Assembly (NCBI RefSeq): GCF_004791025.1
Contig: NZ_SRUO01000008.1
Span: 186,001-250,000, forward strand
Source of the DNA: Mesorhizobium sp. M4B.F.Ca.ET.203.01.1.1
Lineage (GTDB): Bacteria; Pseudomonadota; Alphaproteobacteria; Rhizobiales; Rhizobiaceae
Reading direction: 5' to 3'
DNA: 64,000 bases
Notes under the pieces: model-generated
Seen by the model: the letters and a program-made list of their open reading frames with translations, nothing else
The model's database searches: none
Told to the model about the DNA's origin: nothing
Program-made: the position numbers and the translations under genes
In this document: positions 8,604 through 17,917 of the stretch, piece after piece
Position numbering within the stretch: position 1 is the first letter of the stretch
Layout of the letters: the number at the start of each line of letters is the position of its first letter

Positions 8604-10121
8604 CTATTCGAGATAGCCCGACGGATCGACCGGGGCGGAGTTCTTGCGCACCTCGAAGTGCAGCTTCGGCGAGTCGGTGGTGCCGCTCATGCCCGACAGC
8701 GCGATCTCCTGGCCGCGCTTGACCTTCTGGCCGCGCTGCACCTCGATCGAGCTGGCATGGCCGTAGACGGTGACCAGCCCGTTCTCGTGCCGCACCAGAA
8801 CGGTGTTGCCGAATTCCTTCAGCCCGTCGCCGGCATAGATGACGACGCCGTTCTCTGCAGCCTTGACCGGCGTGCCCTCCGGGACCGCAATGTCGACGCC
8901 GTCCTTGCCGCCGCCAAAATTGGAGATCACGCGGCCGCGCACCGGCCAGCGCATCTTGCCGATGCCGGTGGCATCCGGCGCCACCGCGTCGTCGTCCTCG
9001 GCCTGCTGGATGACCTTGGCGTCCTTCTTCGGCGGCGTGTAGGAGGCGAGCGTCTCGGTCGGCTTGGCCGCCGGCTGCGTGGTGGCCGTCGTCACCGGAT
9101 CGACCTTGACCGGCTTCGCGGCGGCGACAGTCGCCGTGCCGCCGGCCGGAACCTTCAGCGTCTGGCCGATCTTGAGCAGGCCGTCCTGCATGCCGTTCGC
9201 CTGCTTCAGGGCCACGACGCCGACACCGGTCTTCCTGGCGATGGACGACAGCGAGTCGCCCTGCTGGACCGTGTAGGTGCCGCCGGCGCCAGCCGGCTTG
9301 GCGGAGGCGACCTGCGTCGCGGGCTTGGCGTCCTTCGATCCGCTGGCGGCGGCAGAAGCGTCGACCGGCGCGGCCGACTTGCCGTCCTTGAGCTTGGGCT
9401 GCTGCGGCAGCACGGCGATCTTCTCGGGCGCGCTGGCGGGCTTCGGCGCATTCGCGGGCTTGGTGTCGGCGAGTTTCTGCGCCGGCTCCTTGCTCGAATA
9501 GGCATAGGCGGGAATGACCAGCTTCTGGCCTGTCTTCAGGCCCTTGGTCGCACTCAGACCGTTGACCTTCATGATCACGTCGGCCGGCACCTTGTAGCGC
9601 TGCGCCAGGCCGGAGATGGTCTCGCCGTCCCGGACCACGATCTCGGTGGCGTGAGGCGTGCCGGCGGCCGCCATCTTCGAGTCGGGCTGCGCCTCCTTGA
9701 ACGGCTTCGCCGCCGGGGCGACGGTGCCGGTGGTCGTCCTGTCGACATGCGTGGCGGGCGGCGCCAGGACCGGGGCCGAAGCGGTGCGCATCGGCTTCGC
9801 GGCGGGCGCCTGGGCCGGCTGTGACACCGGCGGCGGCAGCTGCTGCACGGAAACCGGCTCCAGGCTGGAGCGGCTCACCGACTGGGTGTGGCTGCCATCG
9901 ACCGGCGCCGGCGCCATCGCAGTGTCGCCCGGATAGGGTTGGGCGGCATCCTGTTTATCGATGATGGCGCGCTGATTGTTGGTCGAGGAGGTGAAGACGT
10001 CGTCGACACCGTTGAAGCGGGCGACCTGGGAGCTGCACCCCGCAGCGGCGCCTGCAATCATGAGGACGGCGCAGCCACGCGCCAGATTGCGTCCGTTTGC
10101 CTTCAAAACACTGAATTGCAT
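8604..10121 (-). CDS. LysM and degenerate LytM (M23) lipoprotein, NlpD/DipM-like
   Basis: This 505-residue protein starts with a lipoprotein signal ending in AAGC (Cys29). It has two LysM peptidoglycan-binding repeats (about residues 160-205 and 283-327) joined by Ala/Pro/Lys-rich linkers, and a C-terminal LytM/M23 domain (about 385-505). The first zinc ligand, normally the His of an HxGxD motif, is missing (GKDGVD is seen), while the YGHAS and LHFEVR motifs remain. This is the pattern of NlpD/EnvC/DipM-type factors, which activate cell-wall amidases at division rather than cutting peptidoglycan themselves. It follows surE-pcm on the same strand after a 116-base gap and has its own terminator. 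Confidence 0.88.
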   Translation of the reverse strand: MQFSVLKANGRNLARGCAVLMIAGAAAGCSSQVARFNGVDDVFTSSTNNQRAIIDKQDAAQPYPGDTAMAPAPVDGSHTQSVSRSSLEPVSVQQLPPPVSQPAQAPAAKPMRTASAPVLAPPATHVDRTTTGTVAPAAKPFKEAQPDSKMAAAGTPHATEIVVRDGETISGLAQRYKVPADVIMKVNGLSATKGLKTGQKLVIPAYAYSSKEPAQKLADTKPANAPKPASAPEKIAVLPQQPKLKDGKSAAPVDASAAASGSKDAKPATQVASAKPAGAGGTYTVQQGDSLSSIARKTGVGVVALKQANGMQDGLLKIGQTLKVPAGGTATVAAAKPVKVDPVTTATTQPAAKPTETLASYTPPKKDAKVIQQAEDDDAVAPDATGIGKMRWPVRGRVISNFGGGKDGVDIAVPEGTPVKAAENGVVIYAGDGLKEFGNTVLVRHENGLVTVYGHASSIEVQRGQKVKRGQEIALSGMSGTTDSPKLHFEVRKNSAPVDPSGYLE

Positions 10122-10237
10122 CGCACTTAACCCGCACAGACCCGGTACAAACTGGTCATGATTAAAGCGCGTTAATGTTACTGGCCGGTTAACCCCTTAG
10201 AATCCGGCGAAAATTTTCTTAAAATATTCGAGGAAGG

Positions 10238-10897
10238 TCAAATGACGGCGGCGACGCTGCGCAGGATCGGCTGCAGCCTGACGATACCGATGTCCTCGCG
10301 CTCGAAGCGGCTGCCGACTTTGGTGAGCTTTGCCAGCACCTGCTCGCCCTCCTCCGGGCCGATCGGCGTGATGACCACACCGCCGCTCGACAACTGGTCG
10401 AGCAGGAAACGCGGCAGGTTGTCGAAGGCAGCCCAGGCAACGATGCGGTCGAACGGCCCTTCATTCGGCAGTCCGTTGGAGCCATCCGCCTGGCGGACGA
10501 TGACATTGCCGATGCCGAGCGCCTCGAAGCGCTGTTTGGCCTGCTCGGTCAGCGTCTTGTAACGGTCGATGGTGACGACGCGCGACGCCAGCCGCGACAT
10601 CACCGCCGCCGTGTAGCCAGTCCCGGTGCCGATCTCCAGCACGCGGTTGCCGGGCTCGATGCCAAGCGCCGCGAGCACTGCGGCCTGCAGGTCGGCGCCC
10701 TCGATCGCCTCGCCGCATTCGATCGGCAGCATGCCGTCCGACCAGGCGAGCGAATGGAACTGTCCGGACAGGAAGCCACGGCGTGGCGTCGCCTCGAAGG
10801 CGGCAATCAGCGGCTTCGGCGCCGACCCCCGGCCGCGCAGGCGCAGCAGGAAGGCGGCAAAGCCTTCGCGGTCGTCGACTGAAATCGGCTGGTTCAT
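10238..10897 (-). CDS. pcm: Protein-L-isoaspartate O-methyltransferase
   Basis: This is a 219-residue methyltransferase. The S-adenosylmethionine-binding motif VLEIGTGTGYTAAVM lies near residue 85, followed by VVTIDR and a QADGSNG loop. Pcm methylates isoaspartyl residues that arise by ageing of asparagine and aspartate, which starts their repair. The start overlaps the surE stop by four bases (ATGA), matching the widespread surE-pcm pairing. A second Pcm-like gene lies at 37421-38095. Confidence 0.93.
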   Translation of the reverse strand: MNQPISVDDREGFAAFLLRLRGRGSAPKPLIAAFEATPRRGFLSGQFHSLAWSDGMLPIECGEAIEGADLQAAVLAALGIEPGNRVLEIGTGTGYTAAVMSRLASRVVTIDRYKTLTEQAKQRFEALGIGNVIVRQADGSNGLPNEGPFDRIVAWAAFDNLPRFLLDQLSSGGVVITPIGPEEGEQVLAKLTKVGSRFEREDIGIVRLQPILRSVAAVI

Positions 10898-11652
10898 GCG
10901 AGCGCCTTGGTCAGTTGGTCGCGAATTTCATGAGCTGTAAGGTCGAGCTGCAGCGGCGTCACCGACACCAGTCGGTTGCGCATGGCATGGAGATCGGTGC
11001 CCTTCTTGCCTTCGACCGGCTCGCGGCCAAAGCGCAACCAGTAGTAAGGCAGGCCGCGCCCGTCGCGGCGCTCGTCCACCCACAGGCTGTGCACCAGCTT
11101 GCCTTGCGAGGTGACGACGGTGCCCTCGATCTCGTCGGGCGCGCAATTCGGAAAATTGACGTTGAGCAGCACGCCGTCCGGCAATGGCATCGCCACCAGC
11201 TTTTTCAGCAGCGCCGGCGCCAGCGCCTCGGTGGTCTCGTAGGGAACGACGCGGTCCTCGCCGGCATAGGAATAGGCCTGGCTGACCGCGATCGAGCGCA
11301 CGCCGAGCAATGCGCCCTCCATGGCGCCGGCGACCGTGCCGGAATAGGTGACGTCGTCGGCGATGTTGGCGCCGGAATTGACGCCGGACAGGATGAGGTC
11401 GGGCATGCCCGGCAGGATCTTCTTGACACCCATGATGACGCAATCGGTCGGCGTGCCGCGCACGGCGTAGTGCTTGTCGCCAATCTTGCGCAGCCGCAGC
11501 GGCTCGGAGATCGACAGCGAATGCGCGTAGCCGGATTGATCCTGCTCCGGCGCCACCACCCAGACGTCGTCCGACAGCGTGCGCGCGATGCGTTCGAGCG
11601 ACGCCAGGCCCTCGGCATGGATGCCGTCATCATTGGTCAAGAGAATGCGCAT
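10894..11652 (-). CDS. surE: 5'/3'-nucleotidase SurE
   Basis: This is a 252-residue protein with the SurE signature: LLTNDDGIHAEGL at the N-terminus (the two aspartates bind the metal), VVAPEQDQSGY, and LSGVNSGANIADDVTYSGTV near residue 85. SurE is a divalent-metal phosphatase acting on nucleoside monophosphates and is linked to stationary-phase survival. It overlaps the serS stop by one base and the pcm start by four, so serS, surE and pcm are almost certainly one transcript. Confidence 0.95.
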   Translation of the reverse strand: MRILLTNDDGIHAEGLASLERIARTLSDDVWVVAPEQDQSGYAHSLSISEPLRLRKIGDKHYAVRGTPTDCVIMGVKKILPGMPDLILSGVNSGANIADDVTYSGTVAGAMEGALLGVRSIAVSQAYSYAGEDRVVPYETTEALAPALLKKLVAMPLPDGVLLNVNFPNCAPDEIEGTVVTSQGKLVHSLWVDERRDGRGLPYYWLRFGREPVEGKKGTDLHAMRNRLVSVTPLQLDLTAHEIRDQLTKALA

Positions 11653-12956
11653 TACTTCGATTCGATCTTGGTCAGACCACCCATGTAAGGCCGAAGCGCT
11701 TCAGGAATGGTTACGCTGCCATCCTCATTCTGGTAGTTTTCGATGACGGCGATAAGAGCCCGGCCGACCGCGGTGCCCGAACCGTTCAGCGTGTGGACGA
11801 AGCGGTTGCCCTTGCCGTCCTTGTCCTTGTAGCGAGCGTCCATGCGTCGTGCCTGGAAGTCGCCGCAGACCGAACAGGACGAGATTTCGCGATAGGCGTT
11901 CTGGCCGGGCAGCCAGACCTCGATGTCATAGGTCTTGCGCGCGCCGAAGCCCATGTCGCCGGTGCACAGCGTCATGGTGCGGAACGGCAGCTCCAGCCGC
12001 TTCAGCACTTCCTCGGCGCAGGCCGTCATCCGTTCGTGCTCGGCGATCGAGCTTTCCTGGTCGGTGATCGAGACCAGTTCCACCTTGTAGAACTGGTGCT
12101 GGCGCAGCATGCCGCGGGTGTCGCGCCCGGCCGAGCCCGCTTCCGAGCGGAAGCACGGCGTCAGCGCCGTGTAGCGCAGCGGCAGCTTTTCATGCGCGGT
12201 GATTTCTTCGCGCACCAGGTTGGTGAGCGGCACCTCGGCGGTCGGGATCAAGCCCAGCCTGCCGTCGCCATGCGGCGTGAAAAACAGGTCGAGCTCGAAC
12301 TTCGGCAATTGGTTGGTGCCGAAGAGGACATCGTCCTTGACCATCAGCGGCGGGATAACCTCCTCGTAGCCATGCTCGGTCGTGTGCAGATCGAGCATGA
12401 ACTGGCCGAGCGCGCGCTCCATCCGCGCCAGCTGGCTCTTAAGCACCGTGAAGCGCGAGCCTGACAGCCTTGCCGCCCGCTCGAAATCCATCATGCCCAG
12501 CGCTTCGCCGACTTCGAAGTGCTCCTTCACCCAGTTCGGGCGCGCAGGCACCTCGCCGACAATGCGCTTCACCACATTGTCGTGCTCGTCCTTGCCGACC
12601 GGAACCTCATCCAGCGGCACGTTGGGCAGGACCGCCAGCGCATCGTTCAGCGCCTTGTCGAGCTCGCGCTCGCGCGCCTCGCCGTTCTGGATGAAGGCCT
12701 TGATCTCGCCGACTTCGGCTTTCAGTTTTTCGGCCAGAGCGGCATCGCCCGAACGCATGGCGTTGCCGATCTCCTTCGAGGCGGCGTTGCGGCGTTCCTG
12801 CTTGACCTGCAGTTCGGTCAGATGCTCGCGCCGCGCCTCGTCGCTGGCGATCAGGCCATCGACGGTGGACTGCGCCTCGGCCGCCGACCACGAGCGCTTG
12901 ACCAGCGCCTCGGCAAGGGCCTTCGGGTTGTCGCGAATCCATTTGATGTCAAGCAT
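11652..12956 (-). CDS. serS: Seryl-tRNA synthetase
   Basis: This 434-residue class II aminoacyl-tRNA synthetase has an N-terminal coiled coil (about residues 30-105) that reaches the long variable arm of tRNA-Ser. The class II core contains the PCFRSEAGSAGRDTRGMLRQHQF motif 2 region and ends with LNGSGTAVGRALIA (motif 3). It charges tRNA-Ser with serine in the cytoplasm and its length is normal for the family. It lies 100 bases downstream of tatC, and its stop overlaps surE. Confidence 0.97.
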   Translation of the reverse strand: MLDIKWIRDNPKALAEALVKRSWSAAEAQSTVDGLIASDEARREHLTELQVKQERRNAASKEIGNAMRSGDAALAEKLKAEVGEIKAFIQNGEARERELDKALNDALAVLPNVPLDEVPVGKDEHDNVVKRIVGEVPARPNWVKEHFEVGEALGMMDFERAARLSGSRFTVLKSQLARMERALGQFMLDLHTTEHGYEEVIPPLMVKDDVLFGTNQLPKFELDLFFTPHGDGRLGLIPTAEVPLTNLVREEITAHEKLPLRYTALTPCFRSEAGSAGRDTRGMLRQHQFYKVELVSITDQESSIAEHERMTACAEEVLKRLELPFRTMTLCTGDMGFGARKTYDIEVWLPGQNAYREISSCSVCGDFQARRMDARYKDKDGKGNRFVHTLNGSGTAVGRALIAVIENYQNEDGSVTIPEALRPYMGGLTKIESK

Positions 12957-13056
12957 GGTCTGAACGCTCCTGAGCTAAGGCTCGAGGGCGTAAACCGCAT
13001 CCACGATCGATGCAAGATGGGCCGGGCGGCGGTTACCGTTTTCCGCCGCCGCCGCG

Positions 13057-13932
13057 TTACGATGCCGCCGGCGCCGAGGGCTCGTCCGGCGTCTTGTCGG
13101 CCACGGCCTCGCCTGCCTCCTGCTTCTCGCGCGCCAGACGGTCCCGCTCCTGGCTGCGTTCGATCAGCCGGGCCGACCAGATGGCGACCTCGTAGAGCAG
13201 GATGGTCGGGATGGCCAGGCCGATCTGGCTCATCGGATCCGGCGGCGTCAGCACGGCGGCAACGACGAAGGCGATGACGATCGCCCATTTGCGCTTCTCG
13301 GCCAGCGCCTTCGACGACAGCATGCCGACCCTGGTCATCAGGCTGGTCACCACCGGCAGCTGGAACACCAGGCCGAAGGAGAAGATCAGCGTCATGATCA
13401 GGCTGAGATATTCCGAGACTTTCGGCAGCAGCGAGATCTGCACCTGGTCGTTGGTGCCGGTCTGCTGCATGGCGAGGAAGAACCACATCACCATCGGCGT
13501 AAAGAAGAAATAGACCAGCGAGGCGCCCATCAGGAACAGGATCGGCGAGGCGATCAGGAACGGCAGGAAGGCGTTGCGCTCGTTCTTGTAGAGGCCGGGC
13601 GCGATAAATTTGTAGATCTGCGTGGCGATCAGCGGGAAGGCGATCACCATGCCGCCGAACATGGCGAGCTTGACCTGCGTGAAGAAGAACTCCTGGGGCG
13701 CCGTATAAATCAGCTCGACCTTGTGCGGGTCGAGCCCGGCCCATTGCGTCGCCCATTTGAACGGCACGACCAGGAGGTTGAACAGCCGCTTGGCGAAGAA
13801 GAAGCAGACGAGAAAGGCGACGAAGAAGCCTCCCAGCGACCAGATCAGCCGCCGGCGCAGCTCGATCAGATGCTCGATCAGCGGCGCCGACGATTTCTCG
13901 ATTTCGTCTCTTTCCTGATCCGTGACGCTCAC
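13057..13932 (-). CDS. tatC: Twin-arginine translocase subunit TatC
   Basis: This is a 291-residue polytopic membrane protein with six predicted helices. It has the N-terminal LIEHLIELRRRLIWS segment and the F-A-E/Q-P-type loop region that bind the twin-arginine signal of folded cargo. TatC forms the receptor complex with TatB in the inner membrane. A charged C-terminal tail follows the last helix. The GTG start at 13932 overlaps the tatB stop by four bases, so translation is coupled. Confidence 0.95.
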   Translation of the reverse strand: MSVTDQERDEIEKSSAPLIEHLIELRRRLIWSLGGFFVAFLVCFFFAKRLFNLLVVPFKWATQWAGLDPHKVELIYTAPQEFFFTQVKLAMFGGMVIAFPLIATQIYKFIAPGLYKNERNAFLPFLIASPILFLMGASLVYFFFTPMVMWFFLAMQQTGTNDQVQISLLPKVSEYLSLIMTLIFSFGLVFQLPVVTSLMTRVGMLSSKALAEKRKWAIVIAFVVAAVLTPPDPMSQIGLAIPTILLYEVAIWSARLIERSQERDRLAREKQEAGEAVADKTPDEPSAPAAS

Positions 13933-14717
13933 TTGGCGGCTCCCGCCGTCTTCTTGGGCGCGGGCTTCGTCGCCGGCGCGGGCTTCGTCGCCGGCGCCGT
14001 CTTCTTGGGCGAGGGCTTCGCCGTCGCCGGCTTCGTCACTGGCGCCGCCTTCACTTCAGCCTTGCTCGCCGGCTTGGTTGCGGCCGGCTTCGTTGTCTTT
14101 GCTGGTGCGGCTGGCTTGGCGGCTTTCACCGGCGTCGGCTTTGCCTGCGCCTTCGCAGCCTTCGCCACGGTTGCGGGTGCCTTGGCAGTCTTCGCCGCGG
14201 CCGGCTTCTTGGCGTCCACCTTCTGCGGCGCCGCCGTTGCAGCGGCAACTGCCGGCGCCACAACGGCATCGTCGGTCATCGCCGGGAAGATGGGCGCCGC
14301 CGGCGTCGCTTCAGGTGTCTCGACGCCAGGCAATACCGTCGCGCCGTTCTTCAGCGGCTCGCTGGCCTGCGGCGTCGAAGCGGCGGGCGTGGCCGGATCG
14401 ACGGCAGGCTTCGGCTTCATCGCGGCATCGACGCCGGAGCGGACATCGGCCGCCGCCTGTTCGAACGGATTGAGCTGCTTGCGGATCTCGGCGACCGGGC
14501 TGAGGCCCCTGAGCTCGTCCACCGACTTCTTGACGTCGTCGAGTTCGGCTTCCTTCAGCGCCTCGTTGAACTGCTTCTGGAAGTCGCCGGCCATGGCACG
14601 CAGCTTTGCCGTCGTGCGGCCGAAGGTGCGCAGCATATTGGGCAAATCCTTCGGCCCGACGACCACGATCATGACGACCGCGATCACCAGCATCTCGGTC
14701 CAGCCGACTTCAAACAT
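13929..14717 (-). CDS. tatB: Sec-independent translocase TatB with long Ala/Lys/Pro tail
   Basis: This 262-residue protein begins with the TatB signature: the FEVGWTEMLVIAVV membrane helix, VVGPKDLPNMLRTFGR hinge and amphipathic helix (about residues 20-75). The remaining 150 or so residues are a low-complexity Ala/Pro/Lys-rich tail with repeated KPA and TKPA units, longer than in E. coli TatB (171 residues) but usual in rhizobia. TatB works with TatC as receptor for twin-arginine cargo. It lies between tatA and tatC in the standard order. Confidence 0.93.
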   Translation of the reverse strand: MFEVGWTEMLVIAVVMIVVVGPKDLPNMLRTFGRTTAKLRAMAGDFQKQFNEALKEAELDDVKKSVDELRGLSPVAEIRKQLNPFEQAAADVRSGVDAAMKPKPAVDPATPAASTPQASEPLKNGATVLPGVETPEATPAAPIFPAMTDDAVVAPAVAAATAAPQKVDAKKPAAAKTAKAPATVAKAAKAQAKPTPVKAAKPAAPAKTTKPAATKPASKAEVKAAPVTKPATAKPSPKKTAPATKPAPATKPAPKKTAGAAK

Positions 14718-14746
14718 GGCAATCTGTTCCGACTAGAACCTCGGGC

Positions 14747-14968
14747 TCAGCTCTTGCTGGCCTTTTCCTTCACCGTCGAAACGGTCTCGTCCGCGCGATG
14801 CTCGACGGTGCGCTTGTCGTCGGCGGTGTCGTCGTCGGCCATGCCCTTCTTGAAGCTCTTGATGCCCTTGGCCATGTCGCCCATCAGCTCCGGAATCTTG
14901 CCGCGGCCGAACACCAGCAGCACGATCACCAGGACGATCATCCAGTGCCAAATCGAAAACGAACCCAT
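14747..14968 (-). CDS. tatA: Twin-arginine translocase pore subunit TatA
   Basis: This is a 73-residue protein with a single N-terminal membrane helix, the FGRGKIPELMGD hinge and an amphipathic helix (GIKSFKKGM), followed by a short acidic and charged tail. This is the normal TatA layout and length. TatA oligomerises to let folded proteins cross the inner membrane after TatBC has bound them. It is the first gene of tatABC-serS-surE-pcm. Confidence 0.95.
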   Translation of the reverse strand: MGSFSIWHWMIVLVIVLLVFGRGKIPELMGDMAKGIKSFKKGMADDDTADDKRTVEHRADETVSTVKEKASKS

Positions 14969-15148
14969 AGCTACTCTCTCTCGAATGTTTTCCCTGGCGA
15001 TGATCTATGCGCTTTCGCGTTGGGATTCAAACACAACCGCGACAAAGTTTATGACAGCGCGGCGGATGTCACGCATTTTCGGTAATGCCGCCCGCTACCA
15101 ATCGGCGCATCTACCCTCGCAGCGCTGCTTTTGACAGCGGCAGGCAGG

Positions 15149-15904
15149 TCAATCTTCCGTGACGCGCGGCGTCAGAAGACCGAGTTCCTCGAGGTCGATG
15201 TCGGTCAATGCATCCTCGTCCTCGGCCAGCGCGTCGGGGTCGGCCGGCGGCAGCGGCACCGAGAAATTCGACGGCATGCGGGTCGAAAGCAGCCCGGCGC
15301 CTTTCAGTTCCTCCATGCCTGGAAGATCGCGGATCTCCTCCAGCGCGAAATGGTCGAGGAAGGCGTCCGTCGTACCGTAGGTGACGGGGCGGCCGGGCGT
15401 GCGGCGACGGCCGCGCATCCTGATCCATTCCGTCTCCATCAGCGTGTCGAGCGTGCCCTTCGAGGTTTCGACGCCCCTGATGTCCTCAATCTCGGCGCGC
15501 GTCACCGGCTGGTGGTAGGCGATGATCGCCAGAACCTCGAGCGCGGCGCGGGACAGCTTCCTTTGCTGGACTGTGTCGCGGCTCATCAGGAACGCCAGGT
15601 CGCCGGCGGTGCGGAAGGCCCAGGCATCGCCGACACGCACCAGATTGACGCCGCGCCTGGCATAGATCTGCTGCAGGTCGGCCATCGCGGCGGCGATGTT
15701 GATGCCGTCGGGCAGACGCGCGGCAAGCTGCTTTTCGCTGACCGGCTCGGCGCTGGCGAAGACGATCGCCTCGGCCATGCGCACGGCTTCCGCCAGAGCG
15801 AGCCGCTCGGCCGGATTCTCGACCGAAGCCTGCTCGACCGCAGTTTCCTCGGCCTCGTCTTCGACCTTGAACGGAATGACCGAAGCGTTGGCGCGTTCGC
15901 TCAT
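15149..15904 (-). CDS. scpB: Condensin accessory subunit ScpB
   Basis: This is a 251-residue protein with the tandem winged-helix pattern of ScpB: the EAIVFASAEPVSEKQLA start near residue 45, the ALEVLAIIAYHQPVTRAEIEDIRGV segment near 120, and GRPVTYGTTDAFLDHF near 170. The acidic C-terminal tail (after about 205) is typical of rhizobial members. ScpB dimerises and holds ScpA on the SMC condensin heads in chromosome segregation. Its ATG overlaps the scpA stop by four bases. Confidence 0.95.
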   Translation of the reverse strand: MSERANASVIPFKVEDEAEETAVEQASVENPAERLALAEAVRMAEAIVFASAEPVSEKQLAARLPDGINIAAAMADLQQIYARRGVNLVRVGDAWAFRTAGDLAFLMSRDTVQQRKLSRAALEVLAIIAYHQPVTRAEIEDIRGVETSKGTLDTLMETEWIRMRGRRRTPGRPVTYGTTDAFLDHFALEEIRDLPGMEELKGAGLLSTRMPSNFSVPLPPADPDALAEDEDALTDIDLEELGLLTPRVTED

Positions 15905-16743
15905 GCTACCACCTCGACTGCCTTTATGCCTTGGGCGCGGCCGCGCAGATAGATCGGCGCGAACACCTGCTCCTGCCGCAAGTCCAATTTGCCTTCACGC
16001 ACCAGTTCGAGCGTCGCGGCAAAGGAGCTGGCGACCGCCGTGCGCCGCTCTTCCGGAGCGGCGAGATACTCGATCAGGAAACTGTCCAGCGCCGTCCAGT
16101 CGCTGAGCGTGCCGACCAGCCTGTTCAGGATGTCGCGCGCATCCTTGAGCGACCACACGCCACGCCTGGCGATCGTCACATTGTTGATCGCCTGCTTCTG
16201 GCGCTGCTGCGCATAGGCGGTGAGCAGATCGTAGAGCGAGGCGGAGTATGCGTTGCGCTTCTCGATGATGACCATTTCCGGCATGCCGCGCGCGAACACG
16301 TCGCGGCCGAGCCGGTTGCGGTTGACCAGCCTGGCGGATGCATCGCGCATCGCCTCCAGCCGCTTCAGCCGGAACTGCAGCACCGCCGCCAGTTCCTCGC
16401 CGCTTTCGCCCTCTTCGCCCGGCTGCTTCGGGATCAGAAGCTTCGACTTCAGGAAGGCAAGCCACGCCGCCATCACCAGATAGTCGGCCGCAAGCTCCAG
16501 CCTCAGCGCCCTCGCCTGCTCGACGAAGGCGATATACTGCTCGGCCAGCGCCAGGATGGAAATCCGCGCCAGATCGACCTTCTGGTTGCGCGCCAAGTGC
16601 AAGAGAAGGTCGAGCGGCCCCTCGAAGCCGGCGACGTCGACGACCAGCGACGGATCGCCTGTGACGCGCGAATCGTCGTTCTCGGCCCACAGACGGTCCA
16701 TCGGTGCGGCCTTCGCGGCCTTGCTGTCCAATGTTTCCGCCAC
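15901..16743 (-). CDS. scpA: Condensin kleisin subunit ScpA
   Basis: This 280-residue protein has the kleisin family pattern: FEGPLDLLLHLARNQKVDLARI near residue 40 (the SMC-contacting N-domain), YLVMAAWLAFLKSKLLIP near 95, and a C-terminal winged-helix region. ScpA bridges the two SMC heads. The gene starts with GTG 21 bases after the nagZ stop and overlaps scpB, giving the usual alphaproteobacterial nagZ-scpA-scpB order. Confidence 0.95.
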   Translation of the reverse strand: MAETLDSKAAKAAPMDRLWAENDDSRVTGDPSLVVDVAGFEGPLDLLLHLARNQKVDLARISILALAEQYIAFVEQARALRLELAADYLVMAAWLAFLKSKLLIPKQPGEEGESGEELAAVLQFRLKRLEAMRDASARLVNRNRLGRDVFARGMPEMVIIEKRNAYSASLYDLLTAYAQQRQKQAINNVTIARRGVWSLKDARDILNRLVGTLSDWTALDSFLIEYLAAPEERRTAVASSFAATLELVREGKLDLRQEQVFAPIYLRGRAQGIKAVEVVA

Positions 16744-16764
16744 TGCCCCTGTCTCTTTCCTCTG

Positions 16765-17784
16765 TCAGGCCACCGCGTCGAAATAGGTGGCAAACTCGGC
16801 GCGTATCTCGGTCTCGTTCGCGCGGTCGCGATCCTTTATATAGGTCAGCGCCCGCTCGGCGCGCTCGAGCGGCTTGCCGGTAAGCGCCGTGGTGCGTGAC
16901 GCGATGCCCGACATTTCCTCGAAAACCCCGTTGCAGTGAAGGACCAGATCGCAGCCCGCCGCAAGGATCGCCGCCGCCTTTGCCGGGAAATCCCCAGAAA
17001 GTGCCTTCATCGAGGTGTCGTCGCTCATCAACAGCCCGTCGAAGCCGATCTCGCCGCGGATAATGTCGTTGACCACCTTTGCCGAGGTCGTCGCCGGGTT
17101 GTTCGGATCGACGGCGCTGTAGACGACATGCGCCGTCATCGCCATCGGCAATTGGTTGAGCGCCTTGAACGGAGCGAAATCATGGCTGCGCAGCTCGCTG
17201 AGCGGCGTATCGACCGTCGGCAGTTCGAAATGCGTGTCGGCGAAGGCCCGCCCGTGCCCCGGAATGTGCTTCATCACCGGCAGCACGCCGCCCGACATCA
17301 GTCCCTCGGCGGCGGCGCGGCCAAGCTCGATGACGGGGCCCGGCTCCTTGCCGTAGGCGCGCGCGCCGATGACGTCGCTGGCGCCTTCCACCGGCACGTC
17401 GAGCACCGGCAGGCAATCGGCGGTGATGCCATGGCGAAGCAGGTCAAAGGCATGCAGCCGCGCCATCAGCCATGCGGCGCGGCGGCCAGCCTCGCGGTCG
17501 TTGCGCCACAGCGCGCCGAGCGCGCCGCCCGCGGGATAGTTCGGCGCCAATGGCGGCCGCAGGCGTTGCACCCGGCCGCCTTCCTGGTCGATGAACACCG
17601 GCGCGTCCGCGCGCCCGACGGCGTCGCGCATCGAGGCGACCAGATCGCGGATCTGCTCGGTCTCGCCGACATTGCGGGCAAACAGGATGAACCCCCACGG
17701 TCGTTCGCCGCGATAAAAACGGATTTCCTCGGGGGTGAGCGATTTCCCGGCGCAGCCGAGGATCATGGATTTTGATTCGGTCAT
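16765..17784 (-). CDS. nagZ: Beta-N-acetylhexosaminidase NagZ
   Basis: This is a 339-residue glycoside hydrolase family 3 enzyme. The KHIPGHGRAFADTHFELP motif near residue 170 carries the His/Asp pair of NagZ, and the MSDDTSMKAL segment near 250 carries the catalytic aspartate nucleophile. NagZ removes N-acetylglucosamine from anhydromuropeptides in the cytoplasm during peptidoglycan recycling. The start at 17784 gives the normal family length; an open frame continues upstream through the terminator and is not coding. Confidence 0.93.
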   Translation of the reverse strand: MTESKSMILGCAGKSLTPEEIRFYRGERPWGFILFARNVGETEQIRDLVASMRDAVGRADAPVFIDQEGGRVQRLRPPLAPNYPAGGALGALWRNDREAGRRAAWLMARLHAFDLLRHGITADCLPVLDVPVEGASDVIGARAYGKEPGPVIELGRAAAEGLMSGGVLPVMKHIPGHGRAFADTHFELPTVDTPLSELRSHDFAPFKALNQLPMAMTAHVVYSAVDPNNPATTSAKVVNDIIRGEIGFDGLLMSDDTSMKALSGDFPAKAAAILAAGCDLVLHCNGVFEEMSGIASRTTALTGKPLERAERALTYIKDRDRANETEIRAEFATYFDAVA

Positions 17785-17863
17785 GCGTGGAAGCTTAGGG
17801 CTTCGCGCGGACAAAGGGAATCTCCCCGCCCAACATGCGGCTGAAGGCCCGATCCCGGTCCAC

Positions 17864-17899
17864 AAAAAACCGGCGCAGCCTCGCAGCCGCGCCGGTTTT
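17864..17899 (-). terminator. Terminator after the SPOR gene
   Basis: An 11-base perfect inverted repeat, AAAACCGGCGC against GCGCCGGTTTT, with a twelve-base loop is bordered by A and T runs, so it can form a hairpin with a U tract on the minus strand. It sits between the SPOR gene stop and the nagZ start. Confidence 0.8.
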
Positions 17900-17917
17900 G
17901 ATTGATTGCAGCCAGCC

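Noticed and set aside
13929..14473. Long open frames on the plus strand opposite tatB and the SPOR gene
   Set aside because: They are biased-composition shadows of Ala/Pro-rich or acidic genes in high-GC DNA.
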